DNA of 64,000 bases from Rhodobacter huangdaonensis (GTDB lineage: Bacteria > Pseudomonadota > Alphaproteobacteria > Rhodobacterales > Rhodobacteraceae), in NCBI RefSeq assembly GCF_004022465.1, contig NZ_SAVA01000007.1:1-64000 (forward strand), in the 5' to 3' direction. Positions within the stretch are counted from its first letter, which is position 1. Each line of letters starts with the position of its first letter. A program made the position numbers and the translations under genes. Below, in pieces: positions 17,666 to 26,064 of the stretch. Below the pieces are notes generated by a model. That model had not been told where the DNA came from and did no database searches. It saw nothing but the letters and a program-made list of their open reading frames with translations.

Positions 17666-18679
17666 ATGGAAAACGTTCAGATCGAGCCGATGCCGGTGAC
17701 CCGGCGCAGACTGCCGCCCGAGGCCAATATTTTGGTCGTGCTGATCGGCGTTGCGCTGGTGTTCGAGGTGCTGGGCTGGATTCTGCAGGGGCAGAGCTTC
17801 CTGATGAACCCGCAGCGGCTGACGATCATGATCCTGCAGGTCTCGGTGATCGGGATCATCGCGATCGGTGTGACGCAGGTCATCATTACCGGCGGCATCG
17901 ACCTGAGCTCGGGCTCGGTGGTGGCGATGACGGCGATGATCGCGATGAGCTTTGCGCAAAGCTCCGACTATGCCCGGGCGATCTATCCGGCGCTGACCGA
18001 CCTGCCGGTGGTGGTGCCACTTGCGGTCGGGCTTGGCCTCGGGCTGATCGCGGGCAGCATCAACGGTGCGCTGATCGCCAAGACCGGGATCCCGCCGTTC
18101 ATCGCCACGCTCGGCATGATGGTGACCGCGCGCGGCATCGCGAAGTGGTACACCAAGGGCCAGCCCGTCTCCTTCCCGACCGACAGCTTCGCCGCGATCG
18201 GCTCGGGCGCCTGGCCGGTGGTGATCTTCCTCGTCATCGCGGTGTTGTTCCATATCGTGCTGCGCTACACCCGCTATGGCAAGTTCACCTATGCGATCGG
18301 GGCGAACCCGCAGGCGGCGCGGGTCTCGGGGATCAACGTGAACCGGCACCTGATCAAGGTCTATGCCATCGCCGGGCTGCTGTCCGGGCTTGCGGGCATC
18401 GTCACCGCTGCGCGTGCCGAGACGGCGCAGGCCGGGATGGGCATGTCCTACGAGCTGGACGCGATCGCCGCGGCGGTGATCGGGGGCAGCTCGCTCACCG
18501 GCGGGCGGGGGCGGATCTTCGGCACGGTGATCGGCACGGTGATCCTGGGGCTGATGATGTCGGGCTTCACCTTCCTGCGGGTCGACGCCTATTATCAGGA
18601 AATCGTCAAGGGCGTGATCATCGTGGGCGCCGTCGTTGCCGACGTCTACCGGCAGAAGGCGCGCAGCAAGAAGGCCTGA
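17666..18679 (+). CDS. Sugar ABC transporter permease (RbsC type)
   Basis: This 337-residue inner-membrane protein has about nine to ten hydrophobic segments and the CUT2 permease features GGIDLSSGSVVAM and GGSSLTGGRGR. GGAGGAGAG precedes the ATG. It completes the importer encoded with 15131 and 16110. A terminator hairpin 24 bp after the stop suggests the operon's main transcript ends here. Confidence 0.93.
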   Translation: MENVQIEPMPVTRRRLPPEANILVVLIGVALVFEVLGWILQGQSFLMNPQRLTIMILQVSVIGIIAIGVTQVIITGGIDLSSGSVVAMTAMIAMSFAQSSDYARAIYPALTDLPVVVPLAVGLGLGLIAGSINGALIAKTGIPPFIATLGMMVTARGIAKWYTKGQPVSFPTDSFAAIGSGAWPVVIFLVIAVLFHIVLRYTRYGKFTYAIGANPQAARVSGINVNRHLIKVYAIAGLLSGLAGIVTAARAETAQAGMGMSYELDAIAAAVIGGSSLTGGRGRIFGTVIGTVILGLMMSGFTFLRVDAYYQEIVKGVIIVGAVVADVYRQKARSKKA

Positions 18680-18703
18680 TCACGCAGCCTTTCCTCCTTT
18701 CAG

Positions 18704-18728
18704 GCCCGGAGCGCTGTGCGCTCCGGGC
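18704..18728 (+). terminator. Terminator after the sugar ABC operon
   Basis: A perfect 11-bp stem (GCCCGGAGCGC, 18704-18714; GCGCTCCGGGC, 18718-18728) with a TGT loop follows the permease. A short T-containing stretch comes after it. Confidence 0.7.
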
Positions 18729-18745
18729 ATCTTCATGGACCTGCA

Positions 18746-19510
18746 ATGCATCTCGATCTCTTCAACTCCCCGACCGAACTGGCAGTGACGCTGGTGGCGG
18801 TGATCCTCGTTGGCCTGTCGAAGGGGGGGCTTGGCGGCATGAGCATGCTCGGTGTGCCGCTGATGGCGCTGGTGATGTCGCCGGTGACCGCCGCGGCGGT
18901 GTTGCTGCCGGTGCTGGTGGTGATGGACGTGGTGAGCGTGATCCAGTGGCGCAAATGGGTCGACTGGCGGATCATGCGGCGGATCCTCCCGGGGTCGCTG
19001 CTGGGCATCTTCATCGGCTGGCTGACGGCCGAGGTGGTGTCGGATGCGGTGGTGCGGCTGATCGTGGGCGTCGTCTCGGTGTTGTTCGTGGCGCGCGCCG
19101 TGCTGGCGCCGCGGGCACGGATCGAGGGCGTGCCGGGTGACCGGCCGCTGCTTGCCCATGTCTGCGGCACCGCCGCGGGCTATACGAGCTTCGTCGCCCA
19201 TGCCGGCGCGCCGCCGCTGCAGATCTACATGATGCCGCTGCAACTCGACCCAAAGATCTTCACCGGCACGACGGTGATGTTCTTCGCGGTCACCAATGCG
19301 CTGAAGCTGATTCCCTATACGATGCTGGGGGAGTTCGACGCCCAGAACCTCGGCCGGGCGGCGGCGATGTTTCCGATCGCCATGCTCTCGACCTGGGCCG
19401 GGGCCTGGGCGGTGCGGCGGATGCGCGCGGCGATCTTCTATCCACTCACCTATGTCTCGGTCGCACTGGTCGCGATCAAGCTGATCTGGGACGGGCTGGC
19501 GGGGCTCTGA
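18746..19510 (+). CDS. TauE/SafE-family sulfite exporter-like permease
   Basis: This 254-residue membrane protein has about seven to eight hydrophobic helices and the two-half repeat of the TauE/SafE (DUF81) family. It shows GLSKGGLGGMSMLGVPLMAL near the N-terminus and GYTSFVAHAGAPPLQIYMMP in the second half. Members move anions, especially sulfonates, sulfite and organic acids, across the inner membrane. Its place behind a sugar ABC operon could mean export of an acidic by-product, but that is a guess. It ends 22 bp from the convergent regulator gene. Confidence 0.85.
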   Translation: MHLDLFNSPTELAVTLVAVILVGLSKGGLGGMSMLGVPLMALVMSPVTAAAVLLPVLVVMDVVSVIQWRKWVDWRIMRRILPGSLLGIFIGWLTAEVVSDAVVRLIVGVVSVLFVARAVLAPRARIEGVPGDRPLLAHVCGTAAGYTSFVAHAGAPPLQIYMMPLQLDPKIFTGTTVMFFAVTNALKLIPYTMLGEFDAQNLGRAAAMFPIAMLSTWAGAWAVRRMRAAIFYPLTYVSVALVAIKLIWDGLAGL

Positions 19511-19532
19511 CCCCGCCCGGGCGCCGGCGAGC

Positions 19533-20414
19533 TCAGACCCCGGTGACGGTCGGAATCCGCGGCGCGGTGTCGTTGTGCTGGACCCGCGCGGCCACCGCCA
19601 CGACCAGCGCCTGCGCCAGGCACATTGGCGCGGCAAGCGAGCGCGAGAAGGTGTAGTCATGTTCCGGCACCGGGAACAGCACCCGCGCCGATTTCGCCAG
19701 CGGCGACAGCGTGCTGTCCGAGATCGCGACGATGTCGATGCCCTTCGCGCCCAGCTCTTCGGTGATATCCACCACCTCTTTCGCGTAGAACCGGAACGAG
19801 ACTGCCATCAGCACATCCCGCGGCGTGATCGTGCGCGCGATATAGGTCGAAATCCCGCCCGCGCTGTCGAGCAGGATGCAGCGCTTGCCGATCATCGTCA
19901 GCTGATAGCGCATCAGCTCCACCACCGGCAGCGAGCGCATCTGGCCGATCAGATAGATCGTGTCGGCCTCATGCAGCAGCGAGGCCGCCCGGGCGAGGTC
20001 GTCCTGCCGGATGTCGCGCAGCAACTCCTGCAGCGAGGCGATGTCGCGCACGACGAGATCGCTCAGAAACCCGGTCTCGGAGCGGTCGCCCGAGGTATGC
20101 AGTTCGCTTTCCAGCGCCTTGATGCGGGCCTCGAAACCCGGCGCGGCGGTGGCCAGACGCTTCTGGAACAGCGCCTGCAATTCCTTGAACCCCTTGTAGC
20201 CGAGCGCCTGTGCGAAACGCACGAAGCTCGAGGCATGGATGCCGCAGCGCTCGGCGATGGAGTTGACCGATTGCACGGCGACATCGTTGGGGTTTTGCGT
20301 GAGAAAGACGGAGATCCGCTGATAGGTCTTGCTCATGTGATCGTGCCGATCATGGATCAGTCGGATCAGTTCCTCGTAATCCCTGGGTGGCGTGGCTGGC
20401 TTGACTGCGTCCAT
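19533..20414 (-). CDS. RpiR-family regulator, probable inositol-locus repressor
   Basis: This 293-residue protein has an N-terminal RpiR helix-turn-helix (about 15-90; NSIAERCGIHASSFVRFAQALGYKGF) and a C-terminal SIS sugar-phosphate-isomerase fold (about 130-265; YLIGQMRS, LLDSAGG, AISDSTLSPLAKSA). RpiR proteins repress sugar genes and respond to sugar phosphates or keto sugars. I chose ATG 20414, with GGGAG upstream; the reading frame is open further out but has no ribosome site there. An operator-like palindrome lies 23 bp upstream, suggesting autoregulation, and the same palindrome recurs across the locus. Confidence 0.9.
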   Translation of the reverse strand: MDAVKPATPPRDYEELIRLIHDRHDHMSKTYQRISVFLTQNPNDVAVQSVNSIAERCGIHASSFVRFAQALGYKGFKELQALFQKRLATAAPGFEARIKALESELHTSGDRSETGFLSDLVVRDIASLQELLRDIRQDDLARAASLLHEADTIYLIGQMRSLPVVELMRYQLTMIGKRCILLDSAGGISTYIARTITPRDVLMAVSFRFYAKEVVDITEELGAKGIDIVAISDSTLSPLAKSARVLFPVPEHDYTFSRSLAAPMCLAQALVVAVAARVQHNDTAPRIPTVTGV

Positions 20415-20436
20415 TTGCTGCTCCCTTGATCGATCC

Positions 20437-20452
20437 TGCAATATACGTTGCG
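20437..20452. promoter_or_regulatory. Putative RpiR/IolR-type operator, site 3
   Basis: TGCAAT-ATAC-GTTGCG lies just upstream of the regulator's start codon. It has the 6-4-6 form, with five of six arm pairs outside the outermost base relaxed only at the junction. Autoregulation is inferred. Confidence 0.6.
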
Positions 20453-20579
20453 AAATGCCAAGCGCGATTGTCTGGCTGTGCCGGGAAAACGCGCCGGGTT
20501 CCATTGTTTTCACCGCGGTGAGAGAAAATGACGCGGCGTCGGGCGCCACCGATCTGGGCGCCCGGGGGGCGGGGCTGCG

Positions 20580-20597
20580 CCCCGGCGGACGCCGGGG
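20580..20597 (-). terminator. Terminator-like hairpin after the iolG-led operon
   Basis: CCCCGGCG (20580-20587) and CGCCGGGG (20590-20597) form a tight stem-loop 17 bp past the stop of the dehydrogenase at 20615. No T run follows on the minus strand. Confidence 0.45.
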
Positions 20598-20614
20598 AGG
20601 CAGCGGCAGCCGGT

Positions 20615-21739
20615 TCAGGCCGAGATGCGGATCCACCGTCCCTCGGCCGAGGAACGCTGGATCGTCTCGACGAGACGCTGGATCCGCAGCCCCGCGGCAA
20701 AGCCGAAGGGTTCCGGGATTTCGCCCGCGATCGCACGGACATAGCCTTCGACCTCGATCGCCTTCAGGTCGTTGAAACCGATCTGGTGGCCCGGGGCGAC
20801 GCAGAAGCGGCCATAGGGCGGGTGATCGGGGGCGGCCTCGATCCGGCGGAAGCCGCGCCGGCCGGGGGCGTCGGCGGTCGAGTAGAAATGCAGCTCGTTG
20901 AAGCGCTCCTGGCTGAAGGCGAGCGCGCCCTTCGTGCCATAGACCTCGAAGTCATGCTGCATCTTGCGTCCGGTGGCGATCCAGTTGCCTTCGACCGAGC
21001 CCTGCGCGCCATTCTCAAAACGCAGGAAGGCGCGGCCGACGTCATCCACCGTGACCGCGCGGCTGCCGCCCTTGCCGTCGGGCCGTTCGCCGATCATCGT
21101 GATGCAGTCGCCCATCACCTCGGAAATCGGGCCGAGCAGGAATTCGGCGGTGGCCAGTGCATGGCTGCCGATATCGGCGAGCGCTCCGCCCCCCGCCGGA
21201 TCGTGGCGGAAGGTCCAAGGGCCGGCGGCATCGGCCATGTAATCCTCGGCATGCAGCCCGCGATAGCCACGGATCTCGCCCAGTTCGCCGGCCGCGATCA
21301 TCTCGCGCGCCAGCCGCAGCATCGGGTTGCACAGATAGTTGAAGCCGACCTGCGTCTTCACCGCCTTCGCCGCCGCCGCATCGGCCATCTCGCGCGCCTC
21401 GGCCGCGCGCGGCGCAAGCGGCTTCTCGCAATAGACATGCTTGCCCGCGGCGATCGCGGCGAGGGCCATCTCCTTGTGCAGCGCGTTCGGCGCAGTGATG
21501 TCGATCACGTCGATCTCGGGGGTGGCGACCAGCTCGCGCCAGTCGGTGCTGTGGCGGGCAAAGCCGAGATCGCGGGCGGCGCGGGCGGCGGCCTTCTCGG
21601 TCACGTCGGCGACGGTGTGCAGCTCGAGCCGGTAGGGCAGGTCAAAGACCTTCTGTGCCGTGGCGAAGCCGAAGACATGGGCCTTGCCCATGAAGCCGGT
21701 GCCGATCAGGCCGATGCGAAGAACGGGTTTGTCAGACAT
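20615..21739 (-). CDS. Gfo/Idh/MocA-family dehydrogenase
   Basis: This 374-residue NAD(P)-dependent dehydrogenase has the Rossmann motif GLIGTGFMGKAH, the catalytic-Lys motif CEKPL near residue 100, and ADIGSHALATAEF bearing the catalytic His. It is the last gene of the minus-strand operon that starts with iolG at 25959, and it overlaps the hydroxyacid dehydrogenase gene by 8 bp. It probably oxidises a cyclitol or keto sugar; the exact substrate cannot be told from the sequence. Confidence 0.88.
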   Translation of the reverse strand: MSDKPVLRIGLIGTGFMGKAHVFGFATAQKVFDLPYRLELHTVADVTEKAAARAARDLGFARHSTDWRELVATPEIDVIDITAPNALHKEMALAAIAAGKHVYCEKPLAPRAAEAREMADAAAAKAVKTQVGFNYLCNPMLRLAREMIAAGELGEIRGYRGLHAEDYMADAAGPWTFRHDPAGGGALADIGSHALATAEFLLGPISEVMGDCITMIGERPDGKGGSRAVTVDDVGRAFLRFENGAQGSVEGNWIATGRKMQHDFEVYGTKGALAFSQERFNELHFYSTADAPGRRGFRRIEAAPDHPPYGRFCVAPGHQIGFNDLKAIEVEGYVRAIAGEIPEPFGFAAGLRIQRLVETIQRSSAEGRWIRISA

Positions 21740-22700
21740 GTGCGAAATCCGGATTGACGATGAGGTGCCGGTCGATGGTGCCGGCGAGATAGTCGAGCGC
21801 GTTCTCGATCGAGGCGAGGGCCATCCGCTCGCCGCATTCGGCGGTGAGCCCGGCGATATGGGGCGACAGCAGCGCGTTCGGCTGCGCCAGAAGCGGGGTG
21901 TCGGCCGGCGGCGGCTCGGTGTCGAAGACGTCGATGCCGGCCGCCGCGACCTTGCCCGAGATCAGCGCGCCGACCAGCGCCTTTTCGCAAATCACCCCGC
22001 CGCGCGCGGTGTTGGACAGGATCATCCCGCCCTTCATCACCGCGAATTCGGCCTCGCCGATGATCGGCTTCTCGCCGCGCGGCACATGGACCGACAGGCA
22101 GTCGGCCCAGCGCAGCCCGGTGTGCAGGTCGGTCTCCGGCTCGACGCTGCCCTCGGGCCAGCCCGTGCGCTGCAGATAGGGATCGAAGGCGCGCACCTGC
22201 ATGCCAAAGCCCGCCGCCATTCGGGCAAGGTGCCGCCCGATCCGGCCATAGCCGAGGATCAACAGGTTCTTGCCCGAGATTTCCTGTTGCTCGAGCTTGT
22301 TGCGCCAGCCCCAGCCACCCGGCTCGCGCACCGCAAGATCGGCCTGCCGCGCGCGCTTCGCTCCGGCCAGAAGCTGCATCATCGCGTGCTCAGCGACCGA
22401 GACCGAGTTCACGTCACCGACGATGGTCAGCGCGATGCCCCGGTCGTTCAGCGCCGCAAGGTCGACCGAGTCATAGCCCACGCCATGGCGTGAAACGACC
22501 TTGAGCCGCGTCGCCTTGGCGATCGTTGCGGCCGACAGCGGCTGCGTGCGGATCACCAGCGCATCGGCCTTGGCGATCAGTGGCGCGTAGGAGGGTTCCG
22601 ACACCTCCTCGACGTAATCGACACTCACCCCGCGCGCGGGCAGGCTGCGCAGCAGCGCCTCGCCCGAGGGGTGCAGTTTTCCGGCGACGAGGAGATGCAT
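21732..22700 (-). CDS. D-isomer-specific 2-hydroxyacid dehydrogenase
   Basis: This 322-residue NAD-dependent dehydrogenase is related to SerA and glyoxylate reductase. It has the nucleotide site GYGRIGRHLA, the catalytic Arg in NTARGG, the Glu in DVFDTEPPP and the His in LSPHIAGLT. It would interconvert a 2-keto acid and a D-2-hydroxyacid. ATG 22700 overlaps the aldolase stop by one base, showing tight coupling. Its presence beside an aldolase for 2-keto acids suggests a hydroxyacid intermediate in this pathway. Confidence 0.88.
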   Translation of the reverse strand: MHLLVAGKLHPSGEALLRSLPARGVSVDYVEEVSEPSYAPLIAKADALVIRTQPLSAATIAKATRLKVVSRHGVGYDSVDLAALNDRGIALTIVGDVNSVSVAEHAMMQLLAGAKRARQADLAVREPGGWGWRNKLEQQEISGKNLLILGYGRIGRHLARMAAGFGMQVRAFDPYLQRTGWPEGSVEPETDLHTGLRWADCLSVHVPRGEKPIIGEAEFAVMKGGMILSNTARGGVICEKALVGALISGKVAAAGIDVFDTEPPPADTPLLAQPNALLSPHIAGLTAECGERMALASIENALDYLAGTIDRHLIVNPDFAHV

Positions 22701-23506
22701 CAATAGGCTCCTTTCGTGGCGGTTGCGGGCGGCGCGGCGGTCAGCTCGCGCCAGCGTGCCACCGAGGCGCCCGCGGCTGCCGCCAGAAAGCGCGAGTCGC
22801 CGCCGACCGTGGTCAGGTCGAACCCCCAGCCGATCGCCTTCGCGGCATATTCGGGCGTGCCGCAATGGATGCAGGCGCGGATGCCGTTCGCCTTGCAGGC
22901 GGCAAGGATGCGCTTGATCAGCGCCACCATCACCTCTTCCTCGCGGTCAAAGCCCGGGGGCAGGGTGCCGTTCTGGGTGCCGAGCGTCAGGTCTGCCGGG
23001 CCGATGTAGATGCCATCAATCCCCGGCGTCGCCGCGATCGGCTCGAGATTGTCGACACCCTGCTGCGTCTCGATCATCGCCAGCGCAAGGACCTCGTCAT
23101 TCGCCGCAAGGCCATAGCCGCCATAGGCGAAGGTCGCGCGCGTCGGGCCGAAGCTGCGGCTGCCAAGCGGCGGATAGCGCAGGTAGCTGACGAATTCCGC
23201 CGCCTCTTCGGCCGAGTTCACCATCGGGCAGATGATCCCCTGCGCGCCGGCGTCGAGCGCCTTCATGATCGCGCCCGGCTCGCGCCAGGGCACGCGCACC
23301 ATCGGCGTCACCCCCGAGGCCCGCATCGCCTGCAGCATCGGCAGCACCGCACCATAGTCGAGCGCGCCGTGCTGGGCGTCGATCGTCACGCTGTCATAGC
23401 CCTGCGCGGCCATGATCTCGGCGGTGAACGGATTGCCGATCGAGAGCCAGCCGTTGATCGCCGGACGTCCCTCGGCCCATTGGGCCTTCAGTCGGTTTTT
23501 GAACAT
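22700..23506 (-). CDS. HpcH/HpaI-family aldolase
   Basis: This 268-residue TIM-barrel class II aldolase has DSVTIDAQHGALDY (the His base), the metal ligand Glu in AMIETQQGV, and IYIGPADLTLG, which supplies the Asp ligand. Relatives cleave 2-keto-3-deoxy acids or 4-hydroxy-2-oxo acids to pyruvate and an aldehyde. Here it could split an unphosphorylated product of cyclitol ring opening; the aldehyde dehydrogenase encoded 11 bp upstream would then oxidise the aldehyde. This is inference from context. Confidence 0.88.
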   Translation of the reverse strand: MFKNRLKAQWAEGRPAINGWLSIGNPFTAEIMAAQGYDSVTIDAQHGALDYGAVLPMLQAMRASGVTPMVRVPWREPGAIMKALDAGAQGIICPMVNSAEEAAEFVSYLRYPPLGSRSFGPTRATFAYGGYGLAANDEVLALAMIETQQGVDNLEPIAATPGIDGIYIGPADLTLGTQNGTLPPGFDREEEVMVALIKRILAACKANGIRACIHCGTPEYAAKAIGWGFDLTTVGGDSRFLAAAAGASVARWRELTAAPPATATKGAY

Positions 23507-23517
23507 GCTCTCCTCCC

Positions 23518-24948
23518 TCAGAACACGATCTGCGCAAGCTTGGTGTCGAGGTAATCCTCGATCCCCTCGGTCCCGCCCTCGCGGCCCATGCCGGAATGGT
23601 TGGTGCCGCCGAAAGGCGCCTCGGAGGCCGCAAGCGCGAAGCTGTTGATGCCGACCATCCCGGCCTTGAGCGCCGCCACCGTGCGCCGCGCGCGCTCGGG
23701 CGAGCGGGTGAAGGCATAGGCCGAGAGCCCCATGTCCGAGGCATTGGCGCGGGCGAGCACCTCGTCTTCGGTGGCAAAGCGGGTGATCGCCGCAATCGGG
23801 CCGAAGTTCTCCTCGGCGAAGACCTTCATCTCGTCGGTGACATCGGTGAGCACGGTCGGCTCGAAGAAATAGCCGCTGTTGAGATGCGCCGGGCGCTGAC
23901 CGCCATGGGCGAGCGTGGCGCCCGAGCGCAGCGCGTCGCGCACGATTGCCTCGATCTCGGCCAGACGTCCGGCGTTGATCAGTGGCCCCATCCCGGTTTC
24001 CGGGTCGAGCCCGTCGCCCAGCCGGATCGCCGCGGTGCGCGCGACGAAGCCCGCGACGAAGGCGTCATGCAGGCTTTCATGCACGAAGATCCGGTCGGGG
24101 GTGACGCAGACCTGCCCGCAATTGGCGAATTTCGTCGCCACCGTCAGATCCAGCGCACTGTCCAGATCGGCGTCGTCATAGACGATCAGCGGCGCGTTGC
24201 CGCCAAGCTCCATCGACACCTTCTTCACCGTCTGGGCGGCGTCGCGGATCATCTGCTGGCCGACGCGGGTCGAGCCGGTCAGGCTGACCTTGCGCACCCG
24301 GCTGTCGGCCATGATCGGGGCATAGGTGTCGGCGGTCGCGCCGACGACAAGGTTCACCGCTCCCGCCGGCAGTCCGCTTGCGCGCAGGCAGTCGACCATC
24401 ACCATCGCCACGCCGGGCGTCTGCGACGAGGGCCGCAGCACCACCGGGCAGCCGGCGGCCAGCGCCGGTGCCAGTTTGCGCGCAGGCAGCGCGGCGGGGA
24501 AGTTCCAGGCGGTGAAGGCGCCGACGATGCCCACCGGCTCGCGGCTCACCTCGAAACGGCCGCCCGGCACCCGGCTTTCGATGATCCGGCCATAGATCCG
24601 CCGCGCCTCTTCGGCGAACCAGCGGAACTGGTCGCAGGCCAGGCCCCATTCGCGCCCGGCCTGCGCGATCGGTTTGCCGGTCTCGGCCGCGATCATCCGC
24701 GCCGCCTCGTCGCTGCGGCGGATCATCTCATCCGCCGCACGATGCAGCGCCTCGGCGCGGGCAAAGCCGCCCATCCCGCGCAGTTTCGGCAGCGCGCGGG
24801 CCGCGGCCCCGATCGCGGCGCGGGTCTCCTCTGCTGTTGCCACCGGCACCTGGCCGAGCGGTTTTTCGGTGACCGGAGAGATGACCTCTCCCGTTACGGT
24901 GCCGGGTGTCCAGTGACCGTCGATGAACAATCCGAATTGCGAATACAT
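23518..24948 (-). CDS. NAD(P)-dependent aldehyde dehydrogenase (GabD-like)
   Basis: This 476-residue aldehyde dehydrogenase has FTAWNFPAAL, the general base Glu in MELGGNAPL and the catalytic Cys in NCGQVCVTPDR. Overall it is closest to succinate-semialdehyde and glycolaldehyde dehydrogenases. It is clearly not the CoA-acylating methylmalonate-semialdehyde dehydrogenase (IolA) of the standard inositol route. It starts 3 bp after the iolG stop. Confidence 0.88.
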   Translation of the reverse strand: MYSQFGLFIDGHWTPGTVTGEVISPVTEKPLGQVPVATAEETRAAIGAAARALPKLRGMGGFARAEALHRAADEMIRRSDEAARMIAAETGKPIAQAGREWGLACDQFRWFAEEARRIYGRIIESRVPGGRFEVSREPVGIVGAFTAWNFPAALPARKLAPALAAGCPVVLRPSSQTPGVAMVMVDCLRASGLPAGAVNLVVGATADTYAPIMADSRVRKVSLTGSTRVGQQMIRDAAQTVKKVSMELGGNAPLIVYDDADLDSALDLTVATKFANCGQVCVTPDRIFVHESLHDAFVAGFVARTAAIRLGDGLDPETGMGPLINAGRLAEIEAIVRDALRSGATLAHGGQRPAHLNSGYFFEPTVLTDVTDEMKVFAEENFGPIAAITRFATEDEVLARANASDMGLSAYAFTRSPERARRTVAALKAGMVGINSFALAASEAPFGGTNHSGMGREGGTEGIEDYLDTKLAQIVF

Positions 24949-24951
24949 GTC

Positions 24952-25959
24952 TTACCCGATTTCGCTGATCTTGATGGTGCGCCCCTCTGCGACGGAGCGG
25001 ATCGCCGCCTCGGCCAGGATCAGCGCCTGACGGCCGTCCTCGAAGCCCACGGGTGGGGGGGTGCCGGCCTCGACCGCATCGACGAAGGCGCCGATCTCGG
25101 CCGCGAAGGCGGTGGCGTAGCGGTCGATGAAGAAATTCATCAGCGGCGCGGCCTCGTCGGTGAAGGTGGCGCCCGAGAGCCGCATGTGATTGCGCGGGCG
25201 GTTTTCCGAAATCGCCATGCCGGCCGAGCCGAAGGCCTCGACGCGCTGGTCATAGCCATAGACCGCGCGGCGCGAATTGGTGATGACCGCCTGCTTGCCC
25301 GAGGCCGTCGTCAAGACTGCGGTCACCGTGTCGAAATCACCGCAGCGCGTCATCAGCTCGGGGTCGACGAGCCGCGCGCCGGTGGCGCTGACTTCGGTCA
25401 CCTCCTCGCCAAGGAGGAAGCGGGCCATGTCGAAATCGTGGATCGTCATGTCGCGGAAGATCCCGCCCGAGACCTCGATATAGGCGGCGGGCGCCAGGCC
25501 CGGATCGCGCGAGGTGATGACGACCTGTTCGAGCGTGCCGATCCGGCCCGCCTCGATTGCGGCGCGCACGGCAGCGTGCCCGTCGTCGAAGCGGCGCACG
25601 AAGCCAAGCATGATCGGCACCGAAGAACCTGCAATTTTTGTTGCACAAGCGTTGACGCGCGCCAGCGAAAGGTCGATCGGCTTCTCGCACAGCGCGGGTT
25701 TTCCGGCGGCGACGGCCTGTTCCAGAAAATCGGCATGGGTCGCTGTCGAGGTCGCGATCAGCACCGCGTCGACCGCGCCTGAGGCGAACACCGCCTCGGC
25801 CGATTCGAACCGGGTAACACCAAGTTTTTCAGACACTTCCACCGCCGCTTGGGGGTGAGTGTCAAACACGCCGGCAAGCGTCGCGCAGGGATGTGCGGCA
25901 ATGTTTTCGGCGTGCATTCGACCGATCCGGCCAACGCCAAGCACAGCAATTTTCAGCAT
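24952..25959 (-). CDS. iolG: Inositol 2-dehydrogenase
   Basis: This 335-residue Gfo/Idh/MocA enzyme oxidises myo-inositol to 2-keto-myo-inositol (scyllo-inosose) with NAD. It has the Rossmann motif AVLGVGRIGRMHAENI, CEKPIDL with the catalytic Lys, and GGIFRDMTIHDFDMARFL, whose Asp and His match the catalytic pair of IolG. It heads the minus-strand operon and is divergent from iolD, with two operator-like palindromes between them. A further operator-like site lies inside the gene at 25630. Confidence 0.9.
   Translation of the reverse strand: MLKIAVLGVGRIGRMHAENIAAHPCATLAGVFDTHPQAAVEVSEKLGVTRFESAEAVFASGAVDAVLIATSTATHADFLEQAVAAGKPALCEKPIDLSLARVNACATKIAGSSVPIMLGFVRRFDDGHAAVRAAIEAGRIGTLEQVVITSRDPGLAPAAYIEVSGGIFRDMTIHDFDMARFLLGEEVTEVSATGARLVDPELMTRCGDFDTVTAVLTTASGKQAVITNSRRAVYGYDQRVEAFGSAGMAISENRPRNHMRLSGATFTDEAAPLMNFFIDRYATAFAAEIGAFVDAVEAGTPPPVGFEDGRQALILAEAAIRSVAEGRTIKISEIG
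25630..25645. promoter_or_regulatory. Putative RpiR/IolR-type operator, site 4 (inside iolG)
   Basis: TGCAAT-TTTT-GTTGCA lies within the iolG coding region, about 315 bp inside the start. It has the same architecture as the intergenic sites and stands out as AT-rich in very GC-rich coding DNA. It could act as a second repressor site or block elongation. Confidence 0.5.
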
Positions 25960-25982
25960 CGAGGTCTCCTCCCGAGATCTTT

Positions 25983-26009
25983 CGCAATAATCATTGCAAT
26001 ATAGTTGCA
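25983..26009. promoter_or_regulatory. Putative RpiR/IolR-type operator pair, site 5 (iolG-iolD promoter)
   Basis: CGCAAT-AATC-ATTGCA (25983-25998) is overlapped by a second, shorter-spaced copy, TGCAAT-ATA-GTTGCA (25995-26009). The pair lies in the 105-bp gap between divergent iolG and iolD, where it could control both directions. Confidence 0.65.
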
Positions 26010-26064
26010 GTGTCAATATGCATTCCGTAATGTCGCGAGACAGACATCCGCAGGAGGAGGCGAG

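Noticed and set aside
23596..25782. 728-codon plus-strand open frame opposite the aldehyde dehydrogenase and iolG
   Set aside because: It mirrors two strong minus-strand genes, has no ribosome site and has no recognisable domains.
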